Counted from the stretch's first letter, positions 9,349-18,178 are shown. The stretch: DNA of 64,000 nucleotides from Flavobacterium fryxellicola (GCF_900143245.1 NZ_FRDK01000006.1:124001-188000); one strand, 5' to 3'. Made by a program: numbers and translations. Notes: generated by a model from the letters alone, not told the origin.

Positions 9349-10467
9349 ATGGATTTAAACAAACTAAAAGATCAATTGCAAACGGAAGTCGATACCGCCT
9401 TTTTATACGATAGTATTGCTGAAATTCAGTCTGATGATGCGCTTACAAGAGTGTTGCGTAGCCTTAGCGAAATTGAAAAAGGTCATGCGAAACACATGCA
9501 TGATAAAGTGTTGACATTCGAACCAGAGTATAAAATGCCTTCGCCTTCTTCTAGAGCCAAGTTTCAATTAAAACTGGGTAAAATATTTGGTTACACCTCC
9601 ATCATTAGCAGTCTTTCAAATATAGAGAAGCAGTTTGCAGCAAATGCAATTAAAAATAAAATTAAAAGTGGAGAAAAGCCTACAGGATTTGAGCACAATC
9701 ATCTTAATATCATTGAAGCCGTAAATAATAATGCCGCACTTAATGTTTCCGGTGGCTTGCTGTCTAAATTTGAAAGTCGACATAAATCAGTAGGAGGAAA
9801 TGCATTGCGGGCATCTGTTTTAGGCTCTAATGATGGCTTAGTTTCCAATATGAGTTTAGTAATGGGAGTAGCTGGGGCAGCGGTTTCAAACAATACGATT
9901 TTGTTAACAGGTAGTGCCGGACTTTTAGCTGGAGCTATTTCGATGGCCTTAGGCGAATGGCTTTCGGTACAAAGTTCGAGAGAATTAAACCAACGCCAAA
10001 TTGATTTGGAAACTGAAGAATTAGAAGCTTCACCAGAAGAAGAAAAAAAAGAATTGGTTTTACTATATCAAGCCAAAGGAATGAATGCTATCGAAGCACA
10101 AAAATTGGCCGATAAAGCTTTTGAAAATCCTCAAACGGCAATTGATGCTATTATAACAGAGGAATTAGGTATCGATAAAAATGAGTTAGGTGGATCAGCT
10201 TGGGAAGCCGCAACGGCTTCTTTTATTCTTTTCGCCATTGGAGCCATAATCCCTTTGTATCCTTTTATGTTTTTAGATGGAAAAAATGCAATATTACTAA
10301 GCGTAGGTAGCAGTGTTATTGGACTATTTGGTATTGGAGCAGCTATCACGTTATTGACTGGAAAAAGCATTTTGTTCTCCGGATTCAGACAAGTTGGGTT
10401 TGGGTTGGGAGCAGCAGCAATAACATACGGTATAGGCTCTCTGATTGGAGTTTCATTGGCGGGATAA
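9349..10467 (+). CDS. Ferritin-like domain fused to VIT1/CCC1 metal transporter
   Basis: 372 residues. The N-terminal third (about 1-140) is a rubrerythrin/ferritin-like helical domain with carboxylate/histidine motifs (DSIAEIQS, EIEKGHAKHMHDK). The C-terminal part is a VIT1/CCC1 Fe/Mn transporter: GGNALRASVLGSNDGLVSN opens TM1, a cytoplasmic metal-binding loop rich in Glu follows (about 215-265), and three further helices end the protein. Such fusions are thought to couple metal binding or oxidation to export. It follows the RND adaptor after 19 bases and is probably in the same operon, which strengthens the case for a metal-resistance locus. Confidence 0.92.
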   Translation: MDLNKLKDQLQTEVDTAFLYDSIAEIQSDDALTRVLRSLSEIEKGHAKHMHDKVLTFEPEYKMPSPSSRAKFQLKLGKIFGYTSIISSLSNIEKQFAANAIKNKIKSGEKPTGFEHNHLNIIEAVNNNAALNVSGGLLSKFESRHKSVGGNALRASVLGSNDGLVSNMSLVMGVAGAAVSNNTILLTGSAGLLAGAISMALGEWLSVQSSRELNQRQIDLETEELEASPEEEKKELVLLYQAKGMNAIEAQKLADKAFENPQTAIDAIITEELGIDKNELGGSAWEAATASFILFAIGAIIPLYPFMFLDGKNAILLSVGSSVIGLFGIGAAITLLTGKSILFSGFRQVGFGLGAAAITYGIGSLIGVSLAG

Positions 10468-10566
10468 ACCAGCAATTAGCGGTCTGTAGTGCTTAGCGAA
10501 TGAAGAAAATTAGATAATAATAATAATAATACACTTTGAATTTTTAAAACTTAAATAAATTAGGAC

Positions 10567-11070
10567 ATGAATGACGCTCATATACATTTGGTGGTAAACC
10601 ATTTTCCGATTATCGGAACCATCTTTGGACTTGGAATTTTAGTAGTTGGATTACTTCTAAAAAACAATGCTGTTAAAAATACAGCTTATGTTTTGTTTGT
10701 AATTGCAGCTATTTTTGGCTTCTTTAGCATTGCAACTGGTGAAGGTGCAGAAGAAATAGTTGAAGACTTTCCTGGAATTGGCAAAGCTATAATTCATGAA
10801 CATGAAGAAGTAGCAGAGAAATTAGCGTTGGTCTTGTACGCACTAGCCCTTATTTCTGTTTTTGGGATTTACACTAATGTGAAAAATAAAACTAAAGCCA
10901 CTTTAGTTTCCTACATCGCTTTAGGTATTGCTTTGATTGCCGTTTATTTTGCGCAGCAAACAGGAACTTCAGGAGGAGAAATTCGTCATACTGAAATTAG
11001 AAATGATAGTACTTTTTCTCCTATTGGGAATACAAACGCTGCTGATGCAAAGGAAAAAGAGAACGACTAG
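10567..11070 (+). CDS. DUF2231-like four-helix membrane protein
   Basis: 167 residues with about four TM helices (near 10-30, 36-55, 80-102 and 108-125) and a polar, charged C-terminal tail ending KEKEND. The N-terminal signature HIHLVVNHFPIIG and conserved His/Glu residues between helices 2 and 3 (HEHEEVAEK) resemble DUF2231-type membrane proteins, some of which may bind haem or metal. It lies 99 bases downstream of the VIT1 gene, so it may belong to the same metal-related unit. The function is unknown. Confidence 0.7.
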   Translation: MNDAHIHLVVNHFPIIGTIFGLGILVVGLLLKNNAVKNTAYVLFVIAAIFGFFSIATGEGAEEIVEDFPGIGKAIIHEHEEVAEKLALVLYALALISVFGIYTNVKNKTKATLVSYIALGIALIAVYFAQQTGTSGGEIRHTEIRNDSTFSPIGNTNAADAKEKEND

Positions 11071-11110
11071 TATTAATTTAACAAAAATATAAGTTTAAGT
11101 TAAAATAAAA

Positions 11111-11143
11111 ATTGCTTTGTAAATATTTAATAGACTATATTTG
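11111..11143 (+). promoter_or_regulatory. his operon promoter
   Basis: A perfect -7 element TATATTTG at 11136-11143 (consensus TAnnTTTG) is preceded, 21 bases upstream, by ATTG at 11111-11114 as a -33-like element. Transcription would start near 11148-11152, about 20 bases before the leader peptide start at 11169. Confidence 0.6.
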
Positions 11144-11168
11144 CACAAGTATAAAAAAAGATTACAAA

Positions 11169-11228
11169 ATGTTTACAAATCAATTGCATCATCATCATTT
11201 CCATTATTGCTCTCAAGCGATGTGTTAA
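11169..11228 (+). CDS. hisL: His operon leader peptide (five His codons)
   Basis: A 19-codon ORF too short for routine gene calling. It reads MFTNQL, four His, Phe, His, then YCSQAMC. His codons 7-10 and 12 are at 11187-11198 and 11202-11204. Five His in six codons directly upstream of hisG, between a promoter and an intrinsic terminator, is the hallmark of a his attenuation leader. The peptide works in cis: ribosome progress along it reports charged tRNA-His. Stalling leaves 11212-11219 free to pair with the terminator 5-prime arm. Confidence 0.9.
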   Translation: MFTNQLHHHHFHYCSQAMC

Positions 11229-11270
11229 TGATATGTGTGTAAATCATCATATTCTAAAAACCCGTTTGAG
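11212..11270 (+). promoter_or_regulatory. Predicted his antiterminator pairing
   Basis: CTCAAGCG (11212-11219, inside the leader codons S-Q-A) can form 8 pairs, one of them G-T, with CGTTTGAG (11263-11270), which is most of the terminator 5-prime arm plus one loop base. A ribosome on the first His codons leaves 11212-11219 exposed, so the antiterminator forms. A ribosome at the stop codon (11226-11228) covers it, so the terminator forms. The pairing was found by eye, not by a folding program. Confidence 0.65.
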
Positions 11271-11290
11271 TACATCAAACGGGTTTTTTA
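11256..11290 (+). terminator. his attenuator terminator
   Basis: A perfect 14-bp inverted repeat, AAAAACCCGTTTGA (11256-11269) and TCAAACGGGTTTTT (11275-11288), with a 5-base loop and a terminal T-run. It lies between the His leader peptide and hisG and would stop transcription when histidine is plentiful. Confidence 0.9.
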
Positions 11291-11340
11291 TTGCCCAATG
11301 TTTGTACTCAATCAAAATATTTTAAACAAAAAAAAACAAA

Positions 11341-12198
11341 ATGAGTACATTAAAAATTGCAATTCAAAAATCAGGACGTTTAAACGAAGACAGCATTCAA
11401 ATTCTTAAAGATGCAGGTATTTCAATCGACAATGGTATAGACCAGTTAAAAGCCGAAGCATCAAATTTCCCATTAGAGGTTTTGTATTTAAGAAATTCAG
11501 ATATTCCTCAATATCTAATTGACGGAGTTGTAGATATTGCCATAGTTGGGGATAATTTGCTAGTAGAGAAAGGAAATGATATCGAAGTTATACAAAAACT
11601 AGGTTTTTCAAAATGTAAAGTATCTGTTGCTGTGCCTAAAGCATTTGATTACAAATCGGTTCAAGATTTAAACGGAATGCGTATTGCCACTTCTTACCCT
11701 AAAACAGTACTTGATTTTTTCAATTCCAAAGGAGTGACGGTCGATATTCACCAAATATCAGGTTCAGTAGAAATAGCGCCAAACATAGGTTTAGCAGACG
11801 CTATAGTTGATATTGTGTCTAGCGGAAGTACTTTATTCAAAAATAATCTTAAAGAAGTAGAAGTTATTTTTAAAAGTGAAGCAGTTTTAGCGGTTTCACC
11901 AAAAGTAACACCAGAATCTCAAAAAATAATCGATACTTTAAAATTCAGAATCGAATCTGTTTTAAGAGCAAGGAAATCAAAATACATTTTGATGAACGTT
12001 CCTAATGACAAGATTGAAGCAGTTGGTAAAATTCTTCCTGTATTAAGAAGTTTAACCGTGTTACCATTAGCACAAAAAGGATGGAGTAGTGTGCACTCTG
12101 TGATTGATAAAGACACTTTTTGGGATGTTATCGATCAACTAAAAGAAGCTGGTGCCGAAGGAATCTTAATTTGTCCAATCGAGAAAATGGTATTGTAA
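11341..12198 (+). CDS. hisG: ATP phosphoribosyltransferase, long form
   Basis: 285 residues. It catalyses the first and committed step of histidine synthesis, ATP plus PRPP to phosphoribosyl-ATP, in the cytoplasm. Motifs seen: the N-terminal KIAIQKSGRLNEDS, the domain I/II region (DIAIVGDNLLVEKG), the PRPP-binding segment IVDIVSSGSTLFKNNL (about 160-175), and a C-terminal ACT-like regulatory domain (about 210-285). The last makes this the long, HisZ-independent form that is usually feedback-inhibited by histidine. It is the first structural gene after the attenuator, so synthesis is controlled both transcriptionally and, by family knowledge, allosterically. Confidence 0.98.
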   Translation: MSTLKIAIQKSGRLNEDSIQILKDAGISIDNGIDQLKAEASNFPLEVLYLRNSDIPQYLIDGVVDIAIVGDNLLVEKGNDIEVIQKLGFSKCKVSVAVPKAFDYKSVQDLNGMRIATSYPKTVLDFFNSKGVTVDIHQISGSVEIAPNIGLADAIVDIVSSGSTLFKNNLKEVEVIFKSEAVLAVSPKVTPESQKIIDTLKFRIESVLRARKSKYILMNVPNDKIEAVGKILPVLRSLTVLPLAQKGWSSVHSVIDKDTFWDVIDQLKEAGAEGILICPIEKMVL

Positions 12199-12271
12199 TA
12201 TACGATCTCCGAAATTGGAACTTAGAAATCGAAGTTGATAGCTTTAAGTTATAAAAAACAAGCAATACTAT

Positions 12272-12311
12272 TCTTTGCGAACTTTGCGAAACCTTTGCGA
12301 ACTTTGCGGTT
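12272..12311 (+). repeat. CTTTGCGAA short tandem repeat between hisG and hisD
   Basis: Four near-identical units (CTTTGCGAA, CTTTGCGAAA, CCTTTGCGAA, CTTTGCGGTT) in a row, ending 12 bases before the hisD ATG. The unit is much more GC-rich than its surroundings. I have the impression that similar strings are widespread in Flavobacterium intergenic regions, but I could not check this. Confidence 0.75.
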
Positions 12312-12323
12312 AAACACAACAAA

Positions 12324-13616
12324 ATGAATAAAATATACAATCCAAAACCAGAAACGTGGTCCGCTATTTTAGAACGGCCAACCAAAACTGTAGATGATAT
12401 TGAAGCTACGGTAAAAGAAATCTTTAAGGAAGTTCAGAAAAAAGGGGATGAGGCCATATCCAAATATACGTCGCTGTTTGATGGCGCTTCCATTGCAAAT
12501 ATTGAAGTTTCGACAGCGGAGATTGAGGCGGCTGTTGCTACTGTCTCCGATGAATTAAAAGAAGCGATTGTATTGGCAAAAGCAAATATTACCAAATTTC
12601 ACACGGCTCAAAAAACAGATCGGGTTGAAGTAGAAACAACCGAAGGAGTAAATTGTTGGCAAGAGAAAAGACCGATTCAAAAAGTAGGATTGTATATTCC
12701 AGGAGGAACAGCGCCACTTTTTTCAACCGTATTAATGCTCGCAGTTCCTGCAGAAATTGCAGGTTGTAACCAAATTGTACTGTGTTCGCCACCGGATAAA
12801 AACGGAAACATAAATCCAGCAATCTTGTTTGCTGCAAATTTATGTGGAGTTACAAAAATTTTAAAAGTAGGTGGGATTCAAGCCATTGCTGGAATGACTT
12901 TTGGAACAGAAACGATTCCAAAAGTGTACAAAATCTTTGGTCCAGGAAATCAATTTGTAACAGTTGCAAAACAATTAGCCACACAATTTGGAGTAGCTAT
13001 TGACATGCCTGCTGGACCATCTGAATTATTAATTGTGGCTGATGACACTGCAGTTCCCGCATTTGTAGCCTCTGATTTATTGTCGCAGGCAGAACACGGA
13101 GCAGACAGTCAGGTTATTTTGGTTTCGACTTCTAAGAAATTAATGGATGCGGTAGAAAAGGAAGTGCAAATTCAAATCGAGGCTTTACCTAGAAAAACCA
13201 TTGCCGAAAAAGCGATTGCCAATTCCAAATTAATTTTTGTTGAAAACGATAAAATCGCATTGGATTTAATCAATGAGTATGGACCAGAACACTTTATAAT
13301 CTGTTCTGAATTTGATGATTATTACAGTAATGGCGTTTGTAATGCAGGATCTGTTTTTATTGGAAATTTCACTCCTGAAAGCGCGGGTGATTATGCATCA
13401 GGAACCAATCACACCTTACCAACGAACGGCTACGCTAAAAATTACAGTGGTGTCAATTTAGACAGTTTTACAAAAACGATGACTTTCCAAAAAATATCTG
13501 AAAAAGGAATACAAAATATTGGAAAAGCAATCGAAATTATGGCTGATGCCGAAGGGTTGCAAGCACACAAAAATGCAGTTACATTACGATTAAAAGCACT
13601 TGAAGATGGGAAATAG
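12324..13616 (+). CDS. hisD: Histidinol dehydrogenase
   Basis: 430 residues. It catalyses the last two steps, L-histidinol to L-histidine via the aldehyde, with NAD and zinc. Motifs: KVGLYIPGGTAPLFSTVLM (about 112-130), GPGNQFVTVAKQ, the zinc/catalytic region LSQAEHGADSQVILVS (about 253-268), EYGPEHFIICS (about 316-326) and the C-terminal ESAGDYASGTNHTLPT. The length is normal for HisD. hisG is 125 bases upstream, separated by a short tandem repeat. Its end overlaps hisC by 11 bases. Confidence 0.98.
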   Translation: MNKIYNPKPETWSAILERPTKTVDDIEATVKEIFKEVQKKGDEAISKYTSLFDGASIANIEVSTAEIEAAVATVSDELKEAIVLAKANITKFHTAQKTDRVEVETTEGVNCWQEKRPIQKVGLYIPGGTAPLFSTVLMLAVPAEIAGCNQIVLCSPPDKNGNINPAILFAANLCGVTKILKVGGIQAIAGMTFGTETIPKVYKIFGPGNQFVTVAKQLATQFGVAIDMPAGPSELLIVADDTAVPAFVASDLLSQAEHGADSQVILVSTSKKLMDAVEKEVQIQIEALPRKTIAEKAIANSKLIFVENDKIALDLINEYGPEHFIICSEFDDYYSNGVCNAGSVFIGNFTPESAGDYASGTNHTLPTNGYAKNYSGVNLDSFTKTMTFQKISEKGIQNIGKAIEIMADAEGLQAHKNAVTLRLKALEDGK

Positions 13617-14655
13617 TTTTGATATCAATAATTTGGTTCGAGAGAATGTAAAATCAATGAAGCCGTATTCCTCTGCTCGTGATGAATTTGAGGATTTTGA
13701 TACTGCTGATATGATTTTTTTGGATGCCAATGAAAATCCGTTTGAGAATGGAGTAAATCGCTACCCTGATCCGCAACAAATGAGTGTAAAATCTGTTTTG
13801 GCAAAACAAAAAAATGTAAAAACGACTCAAATTCTGCTTGGAAATGGCAGTGATGAAGTGCTGGATTTACTGTTCCGAGCTTTCTGTGAGCCAAAAACAG
13901 ATAATGTGATTACATTACCACCAACGTACGGAATGTATGGCGTTTTGGCCACTATCAATGCAGTTGAAAACAGAGAAATTTTACTTTCAAAAGATTTTCA
14001 ACCAGAAATTGAAAAAATCGTCGCTGCCATAGATGAAAATACAAAAATGATCTTTTTGTGTTCTCCAAATAACCCAACCGGAAATTCATTTTCAGATGAA
14101 GGAGTTGCCTATCTTTTACAAAATTTCAATGGTTTGGTGGTCATTGACGAAGCGTATATCGACTTTTCTAAAAAGGACAGTTGGATCAATGAATTAGATG
14201 AATATCCTAATTTAGTAATCACTCAAACGCTGTCAAAAGCGTATGGTTTAGCAGGGATAAGATTGGGAGTTTGTTACGGTTCTGCAACTGTAATTGCAGT
14301 TTTAAATAAAATTAAACCACCGTATAATGTAAATGAATTGACTCAAAGACGCGCTTTGGAGCGATTGGATGATATTGCTAAAGTAACAAGTGAAATCACT
14401 TCTATTATAGCACAAAGAGAAGAATTACTTAAAGTATTGCTTGATGTTAATTATGTAGAAAAAATTTATCCAACTGAAGCCAATTTTATTTTGGTAAAAG
14501 TAGATGATGCTAATAAAAGATACGCTGAATTAATTGCCAAAGGAATTGTAATTCGAAACAGAACAACACAACCACTTTGCGAAAATACGTTGCGTTTGAC
14601 TGTTGGAACCGAAATAGAAAACAAAAAATTAATAGAAGCTTTAAAAGAAATTTAA
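13606..14655 (+). CDS. hisC: Histidinol-phosphate aminotransferase
   Basis: 349 residues counted from ATG 13606, which is chosen over the TTG at 13600. Class I/II PLP aminotransferase fold. It converts imidazole-acetol phosphate to histidinol phosphate using glutamate. Motifs: LDANENPF (substrate region), GNGSDEVLDLL, SPNNPTGN, VVIDEAYIDFS, and the PLP-lysine motif QTLSKAYGLAGIRLG (about 207-221). The start overlaps the end of hisD by 11 bases, which suggests translational coupling. A gap of 131 bases follows before hisB. Confidence 0.97.
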   Translation: MGNSFDINNLVRENVKSMKPYSSARDEFEDFDTADMIFLDANENPFENGVNRYPDPQQMSVKSVLAKQKNVKTTQILLGNGSDEVLDLLFRAFCEPKTDNVITLPPTYGMYGVLATINAVENREILLSKDFQPEIEKIVAAIDENTKMIFLCSPNNPTGNSFSDEGVAYLLQNFNGLVVIDEAYIDFSKKDSWINELDEYPNLVITQTLSKAYGLAGIRLGVCYGSATVIAVLNKIKPPYNVNELTQRRALERLDDIAKVTSEITSIIAQREELLKVLLDVNYVEKIYPTEANFILVKVDDANKRYAELIAKGIVIRNRTTQPLCENTLRLTVGTEIENKKLIEALKEI

Positions 14656-14701
14656 ATGCTAATTGAAGCAAATTTCTACAGATTCTTAAATTTTCTATTT
14701 T

Positions 14702-14719
14702 AGACTAATTTTTTAGTCT
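14702..14719 (+). repeat. Hairpin in the hisC-hisB gap
   Basis: AGACTAA-TTTT-TTAGTCT is a perfect 7-bp hairpin, weak as a terminator. The same 131-base gap carries a second, wider inverted match: ATTTCTACAGATT near 14669 against AATCTGTGAAAT near 14751. The gap therefore looks like another decayed intergenic repeat unit and not a simple spacer. Confidence 0.45.
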
Positions 14720-14786
14720 TCTTTCGGGAATTGAAATAAATTAATTTGTAAAAATCTGTGAAATCGGTGTTTCAAAATAAAATAAT

Positions 14787-15923
14787 ATGAAAAAAGTCCT
14801 TTTTATAGATCGTGACGGAACAATGGTTTTAGAACCAAACGATTACCAACTTGACAGTTTTGAAAAATTAGAATTTTATCCGAATGTTTTTCAGTATTTG
14901 GGTAAAATTGCTTTGGAACTGGATTTTGAGCTGGTTATGGTAACCAATCAAGACGGTTTGGGAACTGATTCGCATCCAGAAGCAGGCTTTTGGCCCGTTC
15001 ACAATTTAGTTATGAAAGCATTCGAAAATGAAGGAGTTGTTTTCAGTGAAGTGCTAATTGACAAAACCTTTCCGCATGAAAATGCACCCACACGCAAGCC
15101 AGCAACGGGTTTACTTTCAAAATATATTGGCAATCCAATATACGATTTAGAAAACTCATTTGTAATAGGAGATCGAATTACAGATGTAGAATTGGCCAAA
15201 AATTTAGGTGCAAAAGCAATTTTTATCAATACGGACGAAGCATTAGGAGGAGATGAAATCGCGTCAATAAGAGAAGAATTAGACGCAGTTATTGGATTAC
15301 AAACCACGGATTGGAAAGTGATTTACGAATTTCTAAAATTAGAGGAACGTTCCGCCACCATTTCAAGAAAAACAAATGAAACCGATATTTACATCATCCT
15401 AAACCTAGATGGAACTGGGAAAAGTAAAATTGAAACCGGAATTGCTTTTTTTGATCACATGTTAGACCAAATTGCCCGTCACGGACAAATGGATCTAGAA
15501 ATTCTTGTAAAAGGAGATTTAGAGGTTGACGAGCACCATACAATAGAAGATACTGCCATTGCGCTTGGTGAAGTTTTTGCCAAAGCATTAGGCAATAAAT
15601 TAGGAATTGAACGTTATGGTTTTTGTTTGCCAATGGACGATTGTTTGGCACAAGTTGCTATTGATTTTGGTGGAAGAAACTGGTTGGTTTGGGAAACCGA
15701 CTTCAAACGAGAAATGGTTGGTAAAATGCCAACGGAGATGTTTTTTCACTTTTTTAAATCATTCTCAGATGGTGCAAAAGCAAACATCAACATCAAAGCC
15801 GAAGGTACAAATGAGCATCACAAAATTGAAGCTATTTTCAAGGCTTTCGCCAAAGCGATAAAAGTTGCTGTAAAGCGCGATACCGAAAAAATGATTTTAC
15901 CAAGTACAAAAGGAATGCTGTAG
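14787..15923 (+). CDS. hisB: Bifunctional histidinol-phosphatase / imidazoleglycerol-phosphate dehydratase
   Basis: 378 residues and two domains. The N-terminal HAD phosphatase (about 1-165; catalytic DRDGT near residues 8-12, [14 protein letters not shown] near 128) removes phosphate from histidinol phosphate. The C-terminal IGPD domain (about 185-378) dehydrates imidazoleglycerol phosphate and shows the manganese-binding His motifs [26 protein letters not shown] and [11 protein letters not shown]. The fusion is the enterobacterial/Bacteroidota arrangement. It lies in the middle of the his operon and is followed 44 bases later by hisH, with a repeat in between. Confidence 0.98.
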   Translation: MKKVLFIDRDGTMVLEPNDYQLDSFEKLEFYPNVFQYLGKIALELDFELVMVTNQDGLGTDSHPEAGFWPVHNLVMKAFENEGVVFSEVLIDKTFPHENAPTRKPATGLLSKYIGNPIYDLENSFVIGDRITDVELAKNLGAKAIFINTDEALGGDEIASIREELDAVIGLQTTDWKVIYEFLKLEERSATISRKTNETDIYIILNLDGTGKSKIETGIAFFDHMLDQIARHGQMDLEILVKGDLEVDEHHTIEDTAIALGEVFAKALGNKLGIERYGFCLPMDDCLAQVAIDFGGRNWLVWETDFKREMVGKMPTEMFFHFFKSFSDGAKANINIKAEGTNEHHKIEAIFKAFAKAIKVAVKRDTEKMILPSTKGML

Positions 15924-16021
15924 CCCCCTAACCCCTGGAGGGGGAACTAAAATGTAAAAGAATAAAAATGAGTCAAAATATAAAAGAATCAACTTCAACT
16001 CGCCCTTTGGGGGATGGTGGG
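15922..16021 (+). repeat. GC-rich inverted repeat pair spanning the hisB-hisH junction
   Basis: A C-run/G-run element at 15922-15948 (starting AGCCCCCTAACCCC) begins inside the hisB stop codon. An imperfect inverted copy lies at 15997-16021 (starting AACTCGCCCTTTGGGGG) within the first codons of hisH. About 50 bases separate the arms, and the hisH ATG (15968) lies between them. The arms resemble the C-rich/G-rich palindromes common in Flavobacterium intergenic DNA. Confidence 0.65.
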
Positions 16022-16597
16022 ATTGTAATCATAAATTACGGAGCTGGAAACATTCAAAGCATTATGTTTGCCATGGAACGATTGGGTTTTCAAGCTGTTT
16101 TAAGCAACGATTGGACGGAAATCAAAGCTGCGGACAAAGTGATCTTTCCGGGTGTTGGCGAAGCAAGTTCTGCCATGAGAATGCTTGTTGATAGCGGACT
16201 GGATGTGCTGATTCCAACCTTGAAACAGCCTGTTCTAGGGATTTGTCTTGGCATGCAATTGATGTGCAACAAATCAGAAGAAGGAAATACGACTGGATTG
16301 GGAATTTTCGATGTTGATGTGGTAAAATTTACTTCAAAAGTGAAAGTGCCACAAATGGGTTGGAACCAAATTTACAATTTGAAATCGCCTTTATTTCAAG
16401 GAGTTGCTGAAAATGAATACATGTATTTAGTGCATAGTTTTTATGCGCCGCTGTGCGATGAGGCCATTGCAACAACAAATTATGAATTGGAATATGCATC
16501 GGCGCTGCTAAAAAACAATTTTTACGGAACTCAATTTCACCCCGAAAAAAGTGGTGATGTTGGAGAGCAAATTTTAGAAAATTTTCTGAAATTATAA
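15968..16597 (+). CDS. hisH: Imidazole glycerol phosphate synthase, glutamine amidotransferase subunit
   Basis: 209 residues. Class I amidotransferase that hydrolyses glutamine and passes ammonia to HisF. Nucleophile Cys in [10 protein letters not shown] (about residue 95) and catalytic His/Glu in [10 protein letters not shown] near the C-terminus. Odd feature: the usual HisH start ([10 protein letters not shown]) is preceded by about 18 extra residues ([18 protein letters not shown]). Their last part is encoded by the right arm of the GC-rich repeat at 15997-16021, and I see no ATG closer to the conserved start. The extension is probably a harmless addition from repeat insertion. Confidence 0.96.
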   Translation: MSQNIKESTSTRPLGDGGIVIINYGAGNIQSIMFAMERLGFQAVLSNDWTEIKAADKVIFPGVGEASSAMRMLVDSGLDVLIPTLKQPVLGICLGMQLMCNKSEEGNTTGLGIFDVDVVKFTSKVKVPQMGWNQIYNLKSPLFQGVAENEYMYLVHSFYAPLCDEAIATTNYELEYASALLKNNFYGTQFHPEKSGDVGEQILENFLKL

Positions 16598-16637
16598 TTT
16601 TAACACTTTCGACTTTCGAACTTTAAGACTAATTAAA

Positions 16638-17393
16638 ATGAGAATAATACCAGCAATAGATATCATAGACGGAAAATGCGTTCGCTTATCAAAAGGGGAT
16701 TACAATACGAAGATAATTTACAATGAAAATCCGCTTGAAGTGGCCAAATCATTTGAAGCTCACGGAATTGAATACTTACATTTAGTTGACTTAGATGGAG
16801 CAAAGTCGAGCCAAATTGTGAATTACAAAATTTTAGAACAAATAGCGACTCAAACCAAACTAAAAATCGATTTTGGCGGTGGCCTAAAGTCGGATGCCGA
16901 TTTGAAAATCGCTTTTGAAAGTGGTGCCAACCAAATTACAGGTGGCAGTATTGCAGTAAAAAATAGAGCAATTTTCGAAAAATGGATTGCTGAATATGGT
17001 TCTGATAAAATCATTTTGGGAGCGGATGCAAACAATGAAAAAGTAGCGGTATCTGGCTGGTTAGAAGATTCTGATGAAGATTTGATTCCGTTTATTCAAG
17101 AGTATCAAAACAAGGGTATTCACTATGTGATTTGCACGGATATTGCCAAAGACGGTATGCTTGAAGGACCTAGTTTTGATTTGTATGCTAAAATTTTGGA
17201 GCAATGCAATGTTAAATCAGGTGCAGTCGCTATTAAATTAATTGCGTCTGGCGGAATCTCCACTTTTGATGAATTACCAAAATTAGCCCAATTAGGTTGC
17301 GAAGGAACAATCATAGGAAAAGCAATTTACGAAGGACGAATTAGTTTGAAACAATTGGAAAATTATATTATAACAAACCCTATCAGGGTTTAA
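16638..17393 (+). CDS. hisA: ProFAR isomerase (HisA)
   Basis: 251 residues, (beta-alpha)8 barrel. It isomerises ProFAR to PRFAR. Motifs: [20 protein letters not shown] (catalytic Asp near residue 8), LDLDGAK-like segment [17 protein letters not shown], the second catalytic Asp in [15 protein letters not shown] (about 163-177), and [12 protein letters not shown]. The last codons (NPIRV-stop) lie inside a palindromic repeat (17375-17408), so the C-terminus may have been replaced by repeat sequence. hisF follows after 29 bases. Confidence 0.98.
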   Translation: MRIIPAIDIIDGKCVRLSKGDYNTKIIYNENPLEVAKSFEAHGIEYLHLVDLDGAKSSQIVNYKILEQIATQTKLKIDFGGGLKSDADLKIAFESGANQITGGSIAVKNRAIFEKWIAEYGSDKIILGADANNEKVAVSGWLEDSDEDLIPFIQEYQNKGIHYVICTDIAKDGMLEGPSFDLYAKILEQCNVKSGAVAIKLIASGGISTFDELPKLAQLGCEGTIIGKAIYEGRISLKQLENYIITNPIRV

Positions 17394-17408
17394 AACCCTA
17401 ATAGGGTT
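17375..17408 (+). repeat. AACCCTAT/AGGGTT double palindrome at the hisA-hisF junction
   Basis: Two hairpin-like units in tandem, AACCCTATCAGGGTT and AACCCTAATAGGGTT, joined by a short T/A linker, so the whole is also an inverted repeat. The first unit encodes the last residues of HisA (NPIRV) and the second fills the gap before hisF. This is REP-like in form. Confidence 0.75.
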
Positions 17409-17422
17409 AATCACATTAGACT

Positions 17423-18178
17423 ATGCTTACAAAAAGAATAATTCCTTGTCTAGATATAAAAAACGGACGTACCGTAAAAGGTGTAAATTTTGTAGATTTG
17501 CGCGATGCCGGCGATCCAGTAGAATTAGCCAAAATCTATTCTGATGAAGGAGCTGATGAATTGGTTTTCCTAGACATTTCAGCAACCGAAGAACGACGCA
17601 AAACCTTGATTGATTTGGTTCGCAAAGTGGCAGCAACAATCAATATTCCGTTTACTGTTGGCGGTGGAATTTCTTCTGTAAAAGATGTCGAGGTTTTACT
17701 GCAGAATGGAGCAGACAAGGTGTCTATCAATTCATCGGCGGTAAAAAATCCACAGTTGATAAATGATTTGGCACAAAAATTCGGCAGCCAATGTATCGTA
17801 GTTGCTATTGATGCTAAACAAATTGACGGCCAATGGATTGTACATTTAGTAGGAGGAAAAGTAGCAACCGAATTGAATTTATTTGATTGGGCGAAAGAAG
17901 TGGAACAGCGCGGCGCGGGCGAAATCTTGTTTACCTCAATGGATAATGACGGTACAAAAAACGGATTTGCAAATGAAGCTTTGGCACAACTATCGGAACT
18001 GGTTAATATTCCAATTATTGCTTCAGGCGGTGCCGGAAACCTACAACATTTTGTAGATAGTTTTTCCATTGGTAAAGCAGATGCAGCATTGGCGGCAAGC
18101 GTATTTCATTTTAAAGAAATTGAAATCAAAACATTGAAAACAGCACTCAAAAATAACAATATCGAGGTTAGAACATAA
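17423..18178 (+). CDS. hisF: Imidazole glycerol phosphate synthase, cyclase subunit
   Basis: 251 residues, (beta-alpha)8 barrel that pairs with HisH. It uses HisH-derived ammonia and PRFAR to make imidazole glycerol phosphate and AICAR. Motifs: [19 protein letters not shown] (catalytic Asp near residue 11), [31 protein letters not shown], the second catalytic Asp in [15 protein letters not shown] (about 172-186) and [13 protein letters not shown]. Full length, with no anomalies. The gap to hisIE (83 bases) contains a 15-bp tandem duplication. Confidence 0.98.
   Translation: MLTKRIIPCLDIKNGRTVKGVNFVDLRDAGDPVELAKIYSDEGADELVFLDISATEERRKTLIDLVRKVAATINIPFTVGGGISSVKDVEVLLQNGADKVSINSSAVKNPQLINDLAQKFGSQCIVVAIDAKQIDGQWIVHLVGGKVATELNLFDWAKEVEQRGAGEILFTSMDNDGTKNGFANEALAQLSELVNIPIIASGGAGNLQHFVDSFSIGKADAALAASVFHFKEIEIKTLKTALKNNNIEVRT

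Noticed and set aside
17536..18069. 177-codon open frame antisense to hisF
   Set aside because: It lies entirely within a strongly conserved gene on the other strand; its composition is typical of a shadow frame and it has no recognisable domain.
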